In this document: in pieces, positions 47,685-57,822 of the stretch
Layout: every line of letters starts with the position of its first letter
How positions within the stretch are numbered: the first letter of the stretch is position 1
NCBI RefSeq assembly: GCF_030814115.1
Contig: NZ_JAUSUP010000001.1
Location: 868,001-932,000, forward strand
DNA: 64,000 bases
Direction of reading: 5' to 3'
Source of the DNA: Alkalibacillus filiformis
GTDB lineage: Bacteria; Bacillota; Bacilli; Bacillales; Alkalibacillaceae
Program-made: the position numbers and the translations under genes
The notes under the pieces: model-generated
The model's input: only the letters and a program-made list of their open reading frames with translations
What the model was told of the DNA's origin: nothing
The model's database searches: none

Positions 47685-48218
47685 TTAATCTTCAAACCAA
47701 GCATTCTTGATCATTTCAGATAACAATGGCGTATTTTCAATCATAAATGATGCGATCGATGAATCTTGAATGAAGTCTTGAACAAAATCGACTGATACTA
47801 GCGATAATAAAAACAATACAACAAAAACAATGACATACATTTCTATTAATCCAAATATTGACCCTAACAAATTATTGATACTACTTAAAATTGGAATATT
47901 AGCAACGAAATCTAACATGTTTGCTAATACTTGCATTAAGATTTTCACAATAATGAAGATAATAATAAATGCAACACCGTTATAAAAAGCCTCAGCTAGA
48001 CCGCTTCCACTGATTAATGTTCCCCAAAAATGATCATCAGCTGTATTCGGGTTTGGAATCCAAAGTTCTAGCAACCCTGCTAAATCTTCATAATATAAAC
48101 GTGCTACAATAAAAGCAACTACAAAGCCAGCTAAATGCATTAACTGTAAAATAAAACCTCTTTTTAAACCGATTAAAAAACCTAAAATTAGTAGAATGAG
48201 TAGTATTATATCAAGCAT
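47685..48218 (-). CDS. CvpA family membrane protein
   Basis: The 177-residue protein has four hydrophobic segments and the family start LDIILLILLILGFLIGLKRGFI, with GLIEMYVIVFVVLFLLSLV near the end. Relatives are linked to colicin V production or envelope stress, but the mechanism is unclear. It equals B. subtilis yshB by position between zapA and polX and starts 2 bases after zapA. Confidence 0.9.
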   Translation of the reverse strand: MLDIILLILLILGFLIGLKRGFILQLMHLAGFVVAFIVARLYYEDLAGLLELWIPNPNTADDHFWGTLISGSGLAEAFYNGVAFIIIFIIVKILMQVLANMLDFVANIPILSSINNLLGSIFGLIEMYVIVFVVLFLLSLVSVDFVQDFIQDSSIASFMIENTPLLSEMIKNAWFED

Positions 48219-48220
48219 AA

Positions 48221-48484
48221 CTATTTCCGATCCTCTTTCCTCTCTTTTTGTACGAGCGCATCATAATCTTGTTTTAATTTTAAATAATCATTCATAGTGT
48301 TTAATGCTGTTAAAACAGCTAATTGTGTCGTATCGAATGAAGGCTTTGCAAATTGGATTTCGTCCATTTTCTGGTCAACAAGACTTGCGACCATTTTGAT
48401 CTGTTCTTGAGATTCTTCACCAACAACTGTATATTTTCGGTTATGTATTTCTATAGTGATTTTATTTTTTTCAGAATCAGACAT
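48221..48484 (-). CDS. zapA: Cell division protein ZapA
   Basis: The 87-residue protein bundles FtsZ filaments at the division ring. It has the ZapA N-terminal strand pattern (KITIEIHNRKYTVVGEESQE) and a C-terminal coiled coil (NTMNDYLKLKQDYDALVQKE). AGGAGG precedes its ATG. It is the first gene of zapA-cvpA-(polX-mutS2) and diverges from rnhC. Confidence 0.95.
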   Translation of the reverse strand: MSDSEKNKITIEIHNRKYTVVGEESQEQIKMVASLVDQKMDEIQFAKPSFDTTQLAVLTALNTMNDYLKLKQDYDALVQKERKEDRK

Positions 48485-48620
48485 CCAGAGGTCCTCCTCA
48501 TCGTTATTCTAAACCATATAGTAACACGTTTTCATCTATTTAGGGAAGTACTCGGGCAACGTGCGAACCTCTATTTCTAATGATATACTAAATAATAGTT
48601 CGATTCCAAAGGAGATTTTT

Positions 48621-49538
48621 ATGGGACAAACAGTTATAAAAGTCGATCAACAAACGTTAGATCGTATCGAAAAACATTATGCCAATAATAAAATAAATAA
48701 ACAACCACCGCACACAGTATTTGTCGCTAAACAAAACGGCTGTACAGTAACCGGCTATACTTCAGGAAAAGTTATGTTCCAAGGGTCAACTCATGAAGAG
48801 GAAGCATCACGCTGGGGTGTTAACCCTGAAACCAAAAAGAAACAACATACCGTTTCAAGTGCTTCAAAAGAAGTGTTATCGCTTGATCATATTGGTTCAG
48901 ATGAAGCTGGAACTGGTGATTATTTCGGACCAATAACAGTTGGTGCTGTTTATGCAACAGAAAAACAACAAGCTTTACTACAGGAGTTAGGTGTTAAAGA
49001 CTCTAAAAGTATGAACGACAAAACAATCACATCAATTGTTAAAGACATTTTAAAGACAGATATCGTTTATAGTACTGTAACACTTCATAATGAAAGATAT
49101 AATCAACTCAAGCAAAAAAATTGGTCTCAAGTTAGAATGAAAGCTTGGATGCACCACCATGCTATCCAACACGTGATCAACAAGCTAGACTCTACTAAAC
49201 CTAGTGGCATTGTCATTGATCAATTTTGTGAACCTGGCGTTTATTATAATAAGATTAAAGCGTCGAATGACACACCGCATTCTAATATTACATTTTTAAC
49301 GAAAGCAGAAAGTCAGTCAACGTGTGTTGCTGCTGCTTCCATGCTTGCTCGCTATCGATTCGTACAAGAAATGGACAAGTTATCAAAAAAGGTTGCATTT
49401 GAGCTACAAAAAGGAGCATCTAATAAAGTCGACCAACAAATTAAACGTATTATAGAAACAAAAGGAGAACCATTTTTAGATCAAATTGGCAAGGTCCATT
49501 TCGGTAATACTCAAAAAGCTAAAAAAAAGCAGTCGTAA
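48621..49538 (+). CDS. rnhC: Ribonuclease HIII
   Basis: The 305-residue enzyme cuts RNA in RNA-DNA hybrids. An N-terminal TBP-like domain (about 1-85) precedes the RNase H domain, whose metal-binding motif is DHIGSDEAGTGDYFGP. Other acidic residues lie in VKDSKSM and VIDQF. The start ATG at 48621 has AAAGGAG upstream; earlier in-frame codons lack such a site. It is one of few plus-strand genes, divergent from zapA and ending in a terminator shared with pheT. Confidence 0.95.
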   Translation: MGQTVIKVDQQTLDRIEKHYANNKINKQPPHTVFVAKQNGCTVTGYTSGKVMFQGSTHEEEASRWGVNPETKKKQHTVSSASKEVLSLDHIGSDEAGTGDYFGPITVGAVYATEKQQALLQELGVKDSKSMNDKTITSIVKDILKTDIVYSTVTLHNERYNQLKQKNWSQVRMKAWMHHHAIQHVINKLDSTKPSGIVIDQFCEPGVYYNKIKASNDTPHSNITFLTKAESQSTCVAAASMLARYRFVQEMDKLSKKVAFELQKGASNKVDQQIKRIIETKGEPFLDQIGKVHFGNTQKAKKKQS

Positions 49539-49561
49539 CGGTCTAATAACGTTACGACTGC
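49529..49561. terminator. Bidirectional terminator of rnhC and pheT
   Basis: Perfect 12-bp arms GCAGTCGTAACG/CGTTACGACTGC with A- and T-runs on both sides. The rnhC stop codon lies inside the left arm. Confidence 0.9.
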
Positions 49562-49574
49562 TTTTTTAAATCCA

Positions 49575-52004
49575 TTAACCTCTTAAAACAGCATTATATT
49601 CAGATTCTAAATGATTAACGATTGATTCTCTAGCCTCTTCTATTTCTTCATCTTTTAATGTACGTTCATTGTTTTGGAAAATAAGGTTAAAGGCAATCGA
49701 TTTCTTACCTTCTTCCATATGTTCACCTTCATATACATCAAACACCCTTACAGAATGAAGATGAGGCTGACCTTGTGTCATAATGGCCTGCTCTAATTGA
49801 GCCGCAGGTACATCTTGAGCTACTACAAAAGCTAAGTCTTGTGCTATAGCAGGATACTTTGTAATCGGTGTATAGCCTTCTCTAGTATTTGAGCCTTCTA
49901 GAATTGCTTCAAGATTTAAATCAAACACGTAAGTCTCTTGTAAATCATGCTCTTTTTGTACTGTAGGGTGTAATTGGCCAATATAACCAATAATGTCACC
50001 GTTTAATTTCACTACAGCTGTACGTCCAGGATGTAATTCTTCTAGTTGGCCACGCTCAAATTCTACACCGTCAACCGCTAAGTAGTCTAACAACCCTTCA
50101 ACGATTCCTTTTAGAGCGAAGAAATCAACAGGCTTCTTCACACCTTGCCAAGGGTGATTTTCCCATAATCCTGTAACAGCAGCTGACACTCTTGTTCGTT
50201 CCTCTGGTTGCGTGCCTTGACCGTTTATTTGAGCATAAACAGATCCTAACTCATAAAGACCAACATTATATTGGTTACGAGCGACGTTGTACTGTAAGCT
50301 AGCTAACAGTTCTGGAATCGCACTTAATCTTAAATGACTATGAAGGTCACTCATTGGCATAGCTAATTGAACAGGAGTAACGCTTAAACTTGTTACATCA
50401 GGGCTCATAAAACGTTCTGCATTACGTTCAGTCGTTAATGAATAAGTGACAGCTTCATATAGTCCTGTTGACTGTAAATATTCATGAACTTGACGTAACA
50501 ACTTCTGACGATGTGTTAACCCACCTTGTCTCATTTCTCCTGTAGGTAACGTATATGGAATATTGTCATACCCATATAAACGCGCGATTTCCTCGATCAT
50601 ATCTTCTTTTATTTTAATATCTTGTCGACGTGGTGGTGCTGTAACTGTTATTGTTTCACCGTCAACTTCATAGTCGAATTGTAGGCGATCGATAATCCTT
50701 TTCATTTCACCTAATGAGATTTCTGCACCAATGCGTTGTTCCATTTCTGATTGGTTGAACGATACTTGATCATGTGTCCAATCTGTTGAACCTTCCTCAA
50801 CGATCGATCCTAATACTTTTCCACCGCCAAGTTCAGCTAACAACTGAGCTGCGCGACTTGCCGCTTCTTTAACACGTGTAATATCTAACCCTTTTTCAAA
50901 ACGAACACTCGCTTCACTGCGAATGCCGTGTTCTTTAGAACTTTGTCTAATCGTTTGTGGGTCAAAATAAGCCGCTTCAAGTAAAACAGTTGTTGTATCT
51001 TCTTGAACTTCTGAGTCTTCTCCACCCATAACGCCAGCAATAGCATGTGATTCTTCACCATTAGTAATGACAAGATGATGACTTGATAAAGTACGCTCTT
51101 CACCGTCTAATGTTTTAATCGTTTCGCCTTCTTTTGCAAGTCGAGTAACTACTTTCTGAGACCCAAATCGCTCATAATCAAATGCGTGTAACGGTTGACC
51201 ATACTCTAATAAAACATAGTTCGTCACATCGACAATGTTATTGATCGGGCGAACACCTGAACTAATAAGTCGGTTTTGTAACCATAATGGTGAAGACTTA
51301 ACTTCAAGGTCTTTTATAACCCAAGCACCATAATATGGGTTAGCTTGTTCATCTTCAATCTCAACATCAATGTAATCACTTGATTGTTCTTGATCTTCTT
51401 TAACATTCACTTCTGGTAATTTAACGTCTTGATTGTACATGGCTGCTACTTCATAAGCCATTCCTATTACACTTAAGCAGTCTGAACGGTTGGGTGTTAA
51501 ATCAAACTCTATAATTGAATCGTTTAAATTCAGCAAAGGAGCAGCAAGTTGACCTGCTTCGACTTCATCTTGAATGACGTAAATACCATCTTTAAACTCA
51601 TCATCAATGTATTTTTCATCTACGCCTAATTCTTGTAGTGAACAAATCATACCTTCAGAGGTTTCACCACGTAATTTTGCTTTTTTAATTTTAAAATCGC
51701 CTGGCAAAACAGCGCCCGGTTTAGCTACAACTACGTATTGTCCTTGTGCGACATTAGTAGCACCACAAACGATTTGTGCTGTTTCACCTTGACCAACATC
51801 AACTTGACATAAATTTAATTTATCAGCGTTCGGGTGTTGCTCACATTGTTGTACATAACCTACAACTAAATGTTCATCATCCATTGTTGGTGGGAATACT
51901 TGCTCAACTTCCACACCTGTTTTCGTAATATCTTCAGCAAGTTGATTAACTGATACATGATCAATATCAACATATTGTTTTAACCAATTCGTCGAAACAA
52001 ACAT
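49575..52004 (-). CDS. pheT: Phenylalanyl-tRNA synthetase, beta subunit
   Basis: The 809-residue subunit pairs with PheS as an alpha2-beta2 enzyme. The N-terminal OB-fold tRNA-binding domain (about 40-150, VVGYVQQCEQHPNADKLNLC) is followed by B3/B4 editing (YFDPQTIRQSSKEHGIRSEA), B5 and the C-terminal anticodon-binding FDX-ACB domain (FNLIFQNNERTLKDEEIEE). GGAGG precedes its ATG, 15 bases after pheS; the T-box ahead of pheS controls both. Confidence 0.97.
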   Translation of the reverse strand: MFVSTNWLKQYVDIDHVSVNQLAEDITKTGVEVEQVFPPTMDDEHLVVGYVQQCEQHPNADKLNLCQVDVGQGETAQIVCGATNVAQGQYVVVAKPGAVLPGDFKIKKAKLRGETSEGMICSLQELGVDEKYIDDEFKDGIYVIQDEVEAGQLAAPLLNLNDSIIEFDLTPNRSDCLSVIGMAYEVAAMYNQDVKLPEVNVKEDQEQSSDYIDVEIEDEQANPYYGAWVIKDLEVKSSPLWLQNRLISSGVRPINNIVDVTNYVLLEYGQPLHAFDYERFGSQKVVTRLAKEGETIKTLDGEERTLSSHHLVITNGEESHAIAGVMGGEDSEVQEDTTTVLLEAAYFDPQTIRQSSKEHGIRSEASVRFEKGLDITRVKEAASRAAQLLAELGGGKVLGSIVEEGSTDWTHDQVSFNQSEMEQRIGAEISLGEMKRIIDRLQFDYEVDGETITVTAPPRRQDIKIKEDMIEEIARLYGYDNIPYTLPTGEMRQGGLTHRQKLLRQVHEYLQSTGLYEAVTYSLTTERNAERFMSPDVTSLSVTPVQLAMPMSDLHSHLRLSAIPELLASLQYNVARNQYNVGLYELGSVYAQINGQGTQPEERTRVSAAVTGLWENHPWQGVKKPVDFFALKGIVEGLLDYLAVDGVEFERGQLEELHPGRTAVVKLNGDIIGYIGQLHPTVQKEHDLQETYVFDLNLEAILEGSNTREGYTPITKYPAIAQDLAFVVAQDVPAAQLEQAIMTQGQPHLHSVRVFDVYEGEHMEEGKKSIAFNLIFQNNERTLKDEEIEEARESIVNHLESEYNAVLRG

Positions 52005-52019
52005 TTCAATTTTCCTCCT

Positions 52020-53054
52020 TTATACGCGATGGAATTGTTTTAAGAAACGGACATCATTTGTGTAGAAATGACGAATATCTTCAATACCGTACTTCAACAT
52101 AGCAATTCGTTCTGGCCCCATTCCAAATGCAAAGCCTGAATATTTCTCTGGGTCAAATCCAGCCATTTCTAACACATTAGGATGAACTAATCCGGCACCT
52201 AAAATTTCAATCCAACCTGTCTTCTTACACACTGAACACCCTTTACCTGAGCACACCTTACAAGAAATATCCATTTCAACCGATGGCTCTGTAAACGGGA
52301 AGAAGCTAGGACGTAAACGAATTTCACGTTCTTCACCAAATAAATGTTTTGCTAAAGCATTTAAAGTTCCTTTTAAATCACTCATACGAACATTTTCATC
52401 AACATACAATCCTTCAATTTGTGTGAATTGATGCGAGTGGGTCGCATCATCTGTGTCGCGACGATAAACTTTACCAGGACAAATAATTTTGACTGGACCT
52501 TTACCCTCATGTTTATTCATCGTTCTCGCTTGAACTGGAGATGTATGAGTACGCATAAGTAGTTCTTCTGTAATGTAGAATGAGTCTTGCATGTCACGCG
52601 CTGGGTGACCTTTTGGTAAATTTAATGCTTCAAAATTATAATAATCCGTTTCAACCTCTGGACCTTCTGCAACTTGGTACCCCATGCTCGTAAATAGATC
52701 TTCAATGTCACGGATGACATTCATTAAAAGATGTGAGCCACCAACTTGTGTCGGCTTACCTGGTAAAGTGACATCGATTGTTTCTTCTTCAAGTTGCTTT
52801 TCAATCGCTTCTTCTTCGAGCTTTGACTTTTTCCCTTCAATAGCTTCTGTAATGACATCACGTACTTCGTTAGCTAGTTGGCCGATGATAGGGCGTTCTT
52901 CTTTTGATAATTTGCCCATCCCTTTAAGTACTTCTGTGATCTGACCTTTTTTTCCTAAATAATGGACTCTTATGTCTTGTAAAGCTTGTTGATCGGTAAC
53001 TGTTTTCACTTGATCCAACGCTTCTTCTTTCAACGATTGCAAACGTTCTTTCAT
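52020..53054 (-). CDS. pheS: Phenylalanyl-tRNA synthetase, alpha subunit
   Basis: The 344-residue catalytic subunit has an N-terminal coiled coil, class II motif 2 ([20 protein letters not shown]) and motif 3 ([15 protein letters not shown]). Four cysteines in [14 protein letters not shown] are found in many PheS proteins. I chose ATG at 53054 ([12 protein letters not shown]) with GGGAGG upstream; this gives the same length as B. subtilis. Confidence 0.97.
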   Translation of the reverse strand: MKERLQSLKEEALDQVKTVTDQQALQDIRVHYLGKKGQITEVLKGMGKLSKEERPIIGQLANEVRDVITEAIEGKKSKLEEEAIEKQLEEETIDVTLPGKPTQVGGSHLLMNVIRDIEDLFTSMGYQVAEGPEVETDYYNFEALNLPKGHPARDMQDSFYITEELLMRTHTSPVQARTMNKHEGKGPVKIICPGKVYRRDTDDATHSHQFTQIEGLYVDENVRMSDLKGTLNALAKHLFGEEREIRLRPSFFPFTEPSVEMDISCKVCSGKGCSVCKKTGWIEILGAGLVHPNVLEMAGFDPEKYSGFAFGMGPERIAMLKYGIEDIRHFYTNDVRFLKQFHRV

Positions 53055-53094
53055 CTTAAAATCCTCCCTTACTTTAAACAAACTTAATTAACAA

Positions 53095-53375
53095 CAAAAA
53101 AACTCGCCCCCTAAACAAGGGACGAGTTGTTACCGTGTTACCACCCTAGTTGGTATACATATGACAGCTATACCCACTCTTCTTTGTTAACGAGGCTTAA
53201 TCCCCGGGACACCTTTACTGTGCTAATCAGGTCTAAGTGCCAGCTCCTGAGTGAAATTCATCATACCGTACGAATTGGAAAGCTTTCAGTCAACGACTCT
53301 CCATCCCTTTTATATCGTATAAATCGGATGACTACTTTGCTCATTCTTTGCTTTTAATATTCACTTCATCTAATC
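53095..53375 (-). ncRNA. T-box riboswitch of pheST
   Basis: The core GGTGGTAACACGG reads at 53145-53133. The terminator stem AACTCGTCCC/GGGGCGAGTT (53101-53128) has a T-run after it. A Phe specifier UUC is at 53255-53253 in UUUCACUCAGGAGC. Outer limits are approximate. Confidence 0.9.
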
Positions 53376-53379
53376 ATGT

Positions 53380-53408
53380 ATTATAGATAACTTTAACATA
53401 ATTATCAA
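53380..53408 (-). promoter_or_regulatory. Sigma-A promoter of pheST
   Basis: TTGATA (53408-53403), a 17-base spacer and TATAAT (53385-53380). The -35 overlaps the stop codon of the methyltransferase gene upstream. Confidence 0.75.
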
Positions 53409-54160
53409 GTAGCTTGTGAAAAATGATACAAAACGATGCTTGTAGCTACACCGACATTTAACGATTCACTTTCATGTGCGATCGGAATATAAACTGTTTC
53501 GTTTGCCTCATTTATGAGTCCAGAATCGACACCCTCACCTTCATTACCAACAATTATAGCATAAGTTCCATTAGGCTCAACATCTTGTAATGGCATTGCT
53601 TGGTCATCTAGGGCAGTAGCATAAATGTTAATATTATGCGTATGACAATGCGTTATCCATTGTGACAGGTCACCACCATTTATTACAGGGACATGAAATA
53701 AACCACCTTGTGTTGCACGAACAACTTTGTCGTTATATAAATCAACAGAACCTTGCCCTAATATAACAGCATCCGCATTAAAAGCTAATGCACTACGAAT
53801 GATTGTTCCAACATTACCAGGGTCTTGCACAGTATCGACTAACAATAGCTTTTGCCCCAGCTTTTGCTCGCCATGTATTTGTTGTTTTACTACTGCTAAG
53901 ACTCCTTGTTGAGACTCTGTTTGAGCAATTTCATTAAACACTGGTTTTGTCACAAACGTTAAGTTATAGGAATCCCAACTTTCGGGATACTCAATTCCTT
54001 CTAACACAATCAACTCATCGATCATCCAATCACTTTTCATCGCTTCTTCTATGAGATGCCAACCTTCAATTAAAAATAACCCTTCTTGATCACGATACTT
54101 TTTTTTATGTAATTTTCTCCAATTTTTTACACGTTTATTCTGTTTAGATTCAATAAGCAT
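53405..54160 (-). CDS. ysgA: TrmH/SpoU-family RNA 2'-O-methyltransferase (YsgA-like)
   Basis: The 251-residue SPOUT enzyme shows the three family motifs: DTVQDPGNVGTIIRSALAFN, IIVGNEGEGVDSGLI and IPIAHESESLNVGVATSIVLY, which form the knotted SAM site. The N-terminal part is a substrate-binding domain (NKRVKNWRKLHKKKYRDQEG). The target nucleotide is unknown. I chose ATG at 54160 with AAAGGAG upstream. It lies between sspI and pheS as ysgA does in B. subtilis. Confidence 0.92.
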   Translation of the reverse strand: MLIESKQNKRVKNWRKLHKKKYRDQEGLFLIEGWHLIEEAMKSDWMIDELIVLEGIEYPESWDSYNLTFVTKPVFNEIAQTESQQGVLAVVKQQIHGEQKLGQKLLLVDTVQDPGNVGTIIRSALAFNADAVILGQGSVDLYNDKVVRATQGGLFHVPVINGGDLSQWITHCHTHNINIYATALDDQAMPLQDVEPNGTYAIIVGNEGEGVDSGLINEANETVYIPIAHESESLNVGVATSIVLYHFSQAT

Positions 54161-54251
54161 TAGATTAACTCCTTTTATTCGTATATATATCATACATACT
54201 ACATAGAAGTTTGGTCAAACTAAAAGTAAATGCGAGAATAGAGGTGTTCAT

Positions 54252-54464
54252 ATGGACTTAAATTTAAGAAAAGCTATTCAAAATAATGTCGCTGGCCATA
54301 ATGAAGAACAATTAGAGGCGACCATTACAGAAGCAATCCAAAGTGGTGAAGAGAAAATGTTGCCTGGACTTGGGGTATTGTTTGAAATGTATTGGCAACA
54401 AGCTTCTGAAGATGAAAAAGAAGGTATACTCAATAAGTTAGAAGAAGAAGTTGGGAAGCTTTAA
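54252..54464 (+). CDS. sspI: Small acid-soluble spore protein SspI
   Basis: The 70-residue protein matches SspI from end to end (MDLNLRKAIQNNVAGHNEEQ, and LPGLGVLFEMYWQQ). It is made in the forespore. In B. subtilis sspI is sigma-G dependent; here CATACTA at 54195 could be a -10, but I found no good -35 at 17-18 bases. GAGGTG precedes the ATG. It diverges from ysgA and ends at a strong terminator. Confidence 0.96.
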   Translation: MDLNLRKAIQNNVAGHNEEQLEATITEAIQSGEEKMLPGLGVLFEMYWQQASEDEKEGILNKLEEEVGKL

Positions 54465-54474
54465 TTGAACAAAA

Positions 54475-54500
54475 AAACAGGCTGAGTGATCAGCCTGTTT
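54475..54500. terminator. Bidirectional terminator between sspI and the M42 peptidase
   Basis: Perfect 11-bp arms AAACAGGCTGA/TCAGCCTGTTT with a 4-base loop, an A-run before and T-rich bases after. Confidence 0.88.
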
Positions 54501-54512
54501 CTTGTTTATTTC

Positions 54513-55598
54513 TTAGTTGAATGTAATGTTTTCAACTGTTTCTGCGTCTAACTTTTTGATTACTTCTACAATGAGTTTAACTGCGTTTTCATAATCATCA
54601 CGGTGTAACATAGCAGCATGAGAATGGATATAACGAGTTGGGACTGTAATGGATAATGATGGAACACCATTTGCTGTTAGGTGGATCGCACCAGAATCTG
54701 TTCCGCCGCCAGCCATTGAATCATATTGGAACGGAATGTCGTTTTCCTCTGCAGTATTAACAACAAAATCACGTACACCTTTATGAGAAATCATAGATGC
54801 ATCATATAGAATAACTTGAGGGCCATCCCCTAATTTAGCTGCTGCATCTTTGTCTGACACACCTGGCATATCACCAGCAATACCAACGTCAACACCAAAG
54901 CCAATATCTGGTTTTACGGCATGAGCGGAAGTGCGTGCACCACGTAGGCCTACTTCCTCTTGCACTGTACCAACACCGTACACTTCGTTTGGATGGTCTT
55001 CACCTTGTAATTGCTTTAATACATCAATGGCAATCGCACACCCAATACGGTTATCCCAAGCTTTTGCTAGTAAAAGCTTTTCGTTATTCATTACTGTAAA
55101 GTCAAAGTAAGGAACAACAGAGTCACCAGGGCGTACACCAAATTCTTCTGCTTCTTCTTTGCTAGAAGCACCAATATCAATAAACATATCTTTAATTTCT
55201 ACTGGCTTTTTACGAGCTTCAGCAGATAAAATGTGTGGAGGTTTTGAACCAATGACACCTGTTACATCACCGTTACGTGTCGTAACTGTTACACGTTGAG
55301 CAAGCATCACTTGGTTCCACCAACCACCTACTGTTTGGAAGTATAAAAAGCCTTTGTCATCAATTCGAGTGACCATAAAGCCTACTTCATCTAAGTGACC
55401 TGCAACCATAATTTTAGGACCATTTTCTTTACCAACCTTTTTAGCGATTAAGCTTCCAAGATGATCTGTCTTAACTTCATCAGCATAAGGGTTTATGTAT
55501 TTTTCCATTACTTCGCGAGCTTCCTTTTCATTACCCGGAACCCCTTTTGCGTCCGTTAAGTCTTTCAGCATTGTTAATTGTTCGTCTAATTTTACCAT
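54513..55598 (-). CDS. ysdC: M42 family metallopeptidase (YsdC-like aminopeptidase)
   Basis: The 361-residue cytosolic peptidase has a two-zinc site seen in [36 protein letters not shown] and GVDVGIAG, with a late histidine in [10 protein letters not shown]42 enzymes form large tetrahedral complexes that trim peptides. I chose ATG at 55598 with GAGGAGG upstream. It follows sspI in the order of B. subtilis ysdC, which has the same length. Confidence 0.92.
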   Translation of the reverse strand: MVKLDEQLTMLKDLTDAKGVPGNEKEAREVMEKYINPYADEVKTDHLGSLIAKKVGKENGPKIMVAGHLDEVGFMVTRIDDKGFLYFQTVGGWWNQVMLAQRVTVTTRNGDVTGVIGSKPPHILSAEARKKPVEIKDMFIDIGASSKEEAEEFGVRPGDSVVPYFDFTVMNNEKLLLAKAWDNRIGCAIAIDVLKQLQGEDHPNEVYGVGTVQEEVGLRGARTSAHAVKPDIGFGVDVGIAGDMPGVSDKDAAAKLGDGPQVILYDASMISHKGVRDFVVNTAEENDIPFQYDSMAGGGTDSGAIHLTANGVPSLSITVPTRYIHSHAAMLHRDDYENAVKLIVEVIKKLDAETVENITFN

Positions 55599-55699
55599 GC
55601 TGAAACCTCCTCTTTTTAAATTTTTCGACACCTTGTCCATTATAACGTTTTTACGGCAATTTCTCAAAATTTCTTTAATTATAGGGCAGCTTCTCGCTT

Positions 55700-56194
55700 T
55701 TAGTATCCTGTTTGTTGACGATTATGGTTTTCTTCGTTTTTGCTAAGGTAAGCTTGTACAACTTCATTTGTAGAGAAGGAAAGTTGCTCACCTAAAGCTA
55801 AATAACTGTTCATTAACGTTATATAATCATCTTGTGATTTACTTTGTTTAAAGAGCTCTATATGCTTATAAACTAAATGAAACCCTTCAGTTAATGTACT
55901 AATTGACTGGCTGCTTTTATTGTCATCATTAAAACGATAGCCAAAATCTAGTCCAAGCGATAAAATAAAGTGAATGCCATCAACATACTCTTCAAGGATG
56001 ACTTCACGATCACTTGGACCTTTTTGACTCCAATATTTAAAACAACGAGTTTCATTGGCTAACTCCCCAACTTCAACATTTAAAGCAAGTACTTTATCTA
56101 AGTAAATGTCAGAGCGTGACTGTGGGATGGTATTAAGAATTCTTTCATCCAAATGTTGTTGTAAGTCATATAATCGGTTCCAATCCACTTTCAT
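55700..56194 (-). CDS. Dimeric all-alpha dUTP diphosphatase
   Basis: The 164-residue protein belongs to the MazG-like dUTPase_2 family. The metal-binding pair is ExxE in [17 protein letters not shown] and ExxD in [18 protein letters not shown]. It should hydrolyse dUTP to dUMP. I chose ATG at 56194 with AAAGG upstream over a GTG two codons earlier. B. subtilis has ysdB near here instead, so this gene was inserted or moved. The function call is firm for the family. Confidence 0.88.
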   Translation of the reverse strand: MKVDWNRLYDLQQHLDERILNTIPQSRSDIYLDKVLALNVEVGELANETRCFKYWSQKGPSDREVILEEYVDGIHFILSLGLDFGYRFNDDNKSSQSISTLTEGFHLVYKHIELFKQSKSQDDYITLMNSYLALGEQLSFSTNEVVQAYLSKNEENHNRQQTGY

Positions 56195-56223
56195 TACCAC
56201 CTTTAGTTTTTAGCTATATTGTG

Positions 56224-56802
56224 TCACCTTTCAGCATTTGTTGCAAAAAAATCATCCCATTTAAGTACGATTTCCTTTTTACGTAATAAATAAAATAACA
56301 ATAAGATTGTAATTAAAATCGTTAAAATATATTGCCATTGTAAAGATTGAATCCACTGACCAAAAGTCGTATAAATAATTGCTAACGGTATGTTCGATAA
56401 AATCGAAAGTTTCGTGTACTCTTTAAAGTTCCTCGTCATTTCAATAATAAGTAATGAAATTAGATGAAAATGAATAAATGGTGTAATTCTTAATAAAACA
56501 ACTTGAGGAACACTCAATTGACGGTGTTGCCCGAACATCTTTTCTTTAAGGTGTTTCATTCTATCGCAAACAACTGGCATTTTTTGCATCATTAAGTAAA
56601 ACATGATACTCGACAACGTAATCCCAATCATGGAGTAGATCGCTCCATAAGTAATACCGAAAAAAAGCCCACCCATTATACATATAAAGGCAACAGGTAT
56701 AAATAAAAAAGGGCGTATAATATGGAACAAAATAAACACAGCAGGCGCAAATAAGGCAACATGATGATCAGTTTGTTGAATCCAAGTCATGATATTTTCC
56801 AT
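56224..56802 (-). CDS. TVP38/TMEM64 family membrane protein (YtxB-like)
   Basis: The 192-residue protein has about five hydrophobic segments. The signature FIPVAFICIMGGLFFGITYGAIYSMIG and LLRITPFIHFHLIS resemble DedA/VTT-domain proteins. These are thought to move lipids, but the role of this one is unknown. B. subtilis ytxB lies next to dnaI and ytxC; here a similar gene sits near rplT and none is next to dnaI. ATG at 56802 has GGAGGG upstream. Confidence 0.82.
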   Translation of the reverse strand: MENIMTWIQQTDHHVALFAPAVFILFHIIRPFLFIPVAFICIMGGLFFGITYGAIYSMIGITLSSIMFYLMMQKMPVVCDRMKHLKEKMFGQHRQLSVPQVVLLRITPFIHFHLISLLIIEMTRNFKEYTKLSILSNIPLAIIYTTFGQWIQSLQWQYILTILITILLLFYLLRKKEIVLKWDDFFATNAER

Positions 56803-56874
56803 ACTGAGCCCTCCATTATTTAAAGGTATCAATAAACCATATGACAATAGACGAGCCTTTATGACATAGAAAAG

Positions 56875-57126
56875 CTAGAGTAACATAATCATCCAAATGA
56901 TCGTTAACAATGGCATACCAAATTGAAATAAGCTATGTTTCGTTTTATGTCGAAAATAAATCATACCAAACCAAGCTCCTGGTGCGCCACCAACCAATGA
57001 AGTGACCCACAACGTTCGTTCTGGTATTCTCCATTTTCCTTTTTTAGCGTAACTCTTATCCAATCCCATCATAATAAATGCAATTATACTTGCAACCCCT
57101 ACTAACACAAATAAAAAAATCTCCAC
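56875..57126 (-). CDS. ysdA: DUF1294 membrane protein (YsdA-like)
   Basis: The 83-residue protein has three hydrophobic segments and the DUF1294 motif MGLDKSYAKKGKWRIPERTL, then LVGGAPGAWFGMIYFRHKT. The start is GTG with GGGATG upstream. It follows rplT as in B. subtilis, but a terminator lies between. The function is unknown. Confidence 0.88.
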   Translation of the reverse strand: MEIFLFVLVGVASIIAFIMMGLDKSYAKKGKWRIPERTLWVTSLVGGAPGAWFGMIYFRHKTKHSLFQFGMPLLTIIWMIMLL

Positions 57127-57154
57127 GGTTCATCCCTCTTTATCATTATATAGA

Positions 57155-57187
57155 AAAAGAGTTGCCCTAATATGGGACAACTCTTTT
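57155..57187 (-). terminator. Terminator of infC-rpmI-rplT
   Basis: AAAAGAGTTG-t-CCC pairs with GGG-c-AACTCTTTT, followed by TCTATATAATG on the minus strand, 7 bases after the rplT stop. Confidence 0.85.
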
Positions 57188-57194
57188 AAAACGT

Positions 57195-57551
57195 TTATTT
57201 TAAAGCTGCTTTAGCTTTATCAGCTAGTTCAGCAAAGCCTTTTTCATCATTTACAGCTAAATCTGCTAGCATTTTACGGTTAACTTCAATACCAGCAAGC
57301 TTTAAACCGTGCATTAGACGGCTATATGACAAGTCATTCATGCGTGCTGCTGCGTTAATACGAGTGATCCATAACTTACGGAAGTCACGCTTCTTCTGAC
57401 GACGGTCACGATAAGCATACTGACCTGACTTCATCACTTGTTGTTTTGCTGTTTTGAATAACGTTCTTTTAGAACCATAATAACCTTTAGCTAGCTTCAA
57501 CGTACGTTTACGACGTTGACGAGTAACTGTTCCACCTTTTACACGTGGCAT
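57195..57551 (-). CDS. rplT: Ribosomal protein bL20
   Basis: The 118-residue 23S-binding protein begins [19 protein letters not shown], as usual. In B. subtilis L20 represses its own operon by binding the infC leader and causing termination; the leader here has the same parts. AGGAGG precedes the ATG. Confidence 0.98.
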   Translation of the reverse strand: MPRVKGGTVTRQRRKRTLKLAKGYYGSKRTLFKTAKQQVMKSGQYAYRDRRQKKRDFRKLWITRINAAARMNDLSYSRLMHGLKLAGIEVNRKMLADLAVNDEKGFAELADKAKAALK

Positions 57552-57588
57552 GGTAATCCCTCCTGAATCTTTCTAGTTTTATACGAAC

Positions 57589-57786
57589 CTATTTATAAGG
57601 CATTAATTTCTTTAGACGACCTTCATCACTCTTATCAACTAGATTGCTCTTAGCTAAGCGACGTTTTTGAGCCTTTGTCTTATTACGGAATAAGTGGCTT
57701 GTGAAAGCGTGAGAACGCTTGAACTTTCCAGTACCAGTCTTCTTAAAACGCTTCTGTGAACTTTTATGCGTCTTCATTTTTGGCAT
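57589..57786 (-). CDS. rpmI: Ribosomal protein bL35
   Basis: The 65-residue basic protein begins [20 protein letters not shown] and matches L35. It lies 36 bases after infC and 37 before rplT, with AGGAGG before its ATG. Confidence 0.98.
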   Translation of the reverse strand: MPKMKTHKSSQKRFKKTGTGKFKRSHAFTSHLFRNKTKAQKRRLAKSNLVDKSDEGRLKKLMPYK

Positions 57787-57822
57787 GATTTATTCCTCCT
57801 TAAATGATGTTTGTTGCTCACT

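Noticed and set aside
54160-54251. Possible sigma-G promoter of sspI (CATACTA at 54195)
   Set aside because: No GNATR-type -35 lies 17-18 bases upstream, so I did not list it.
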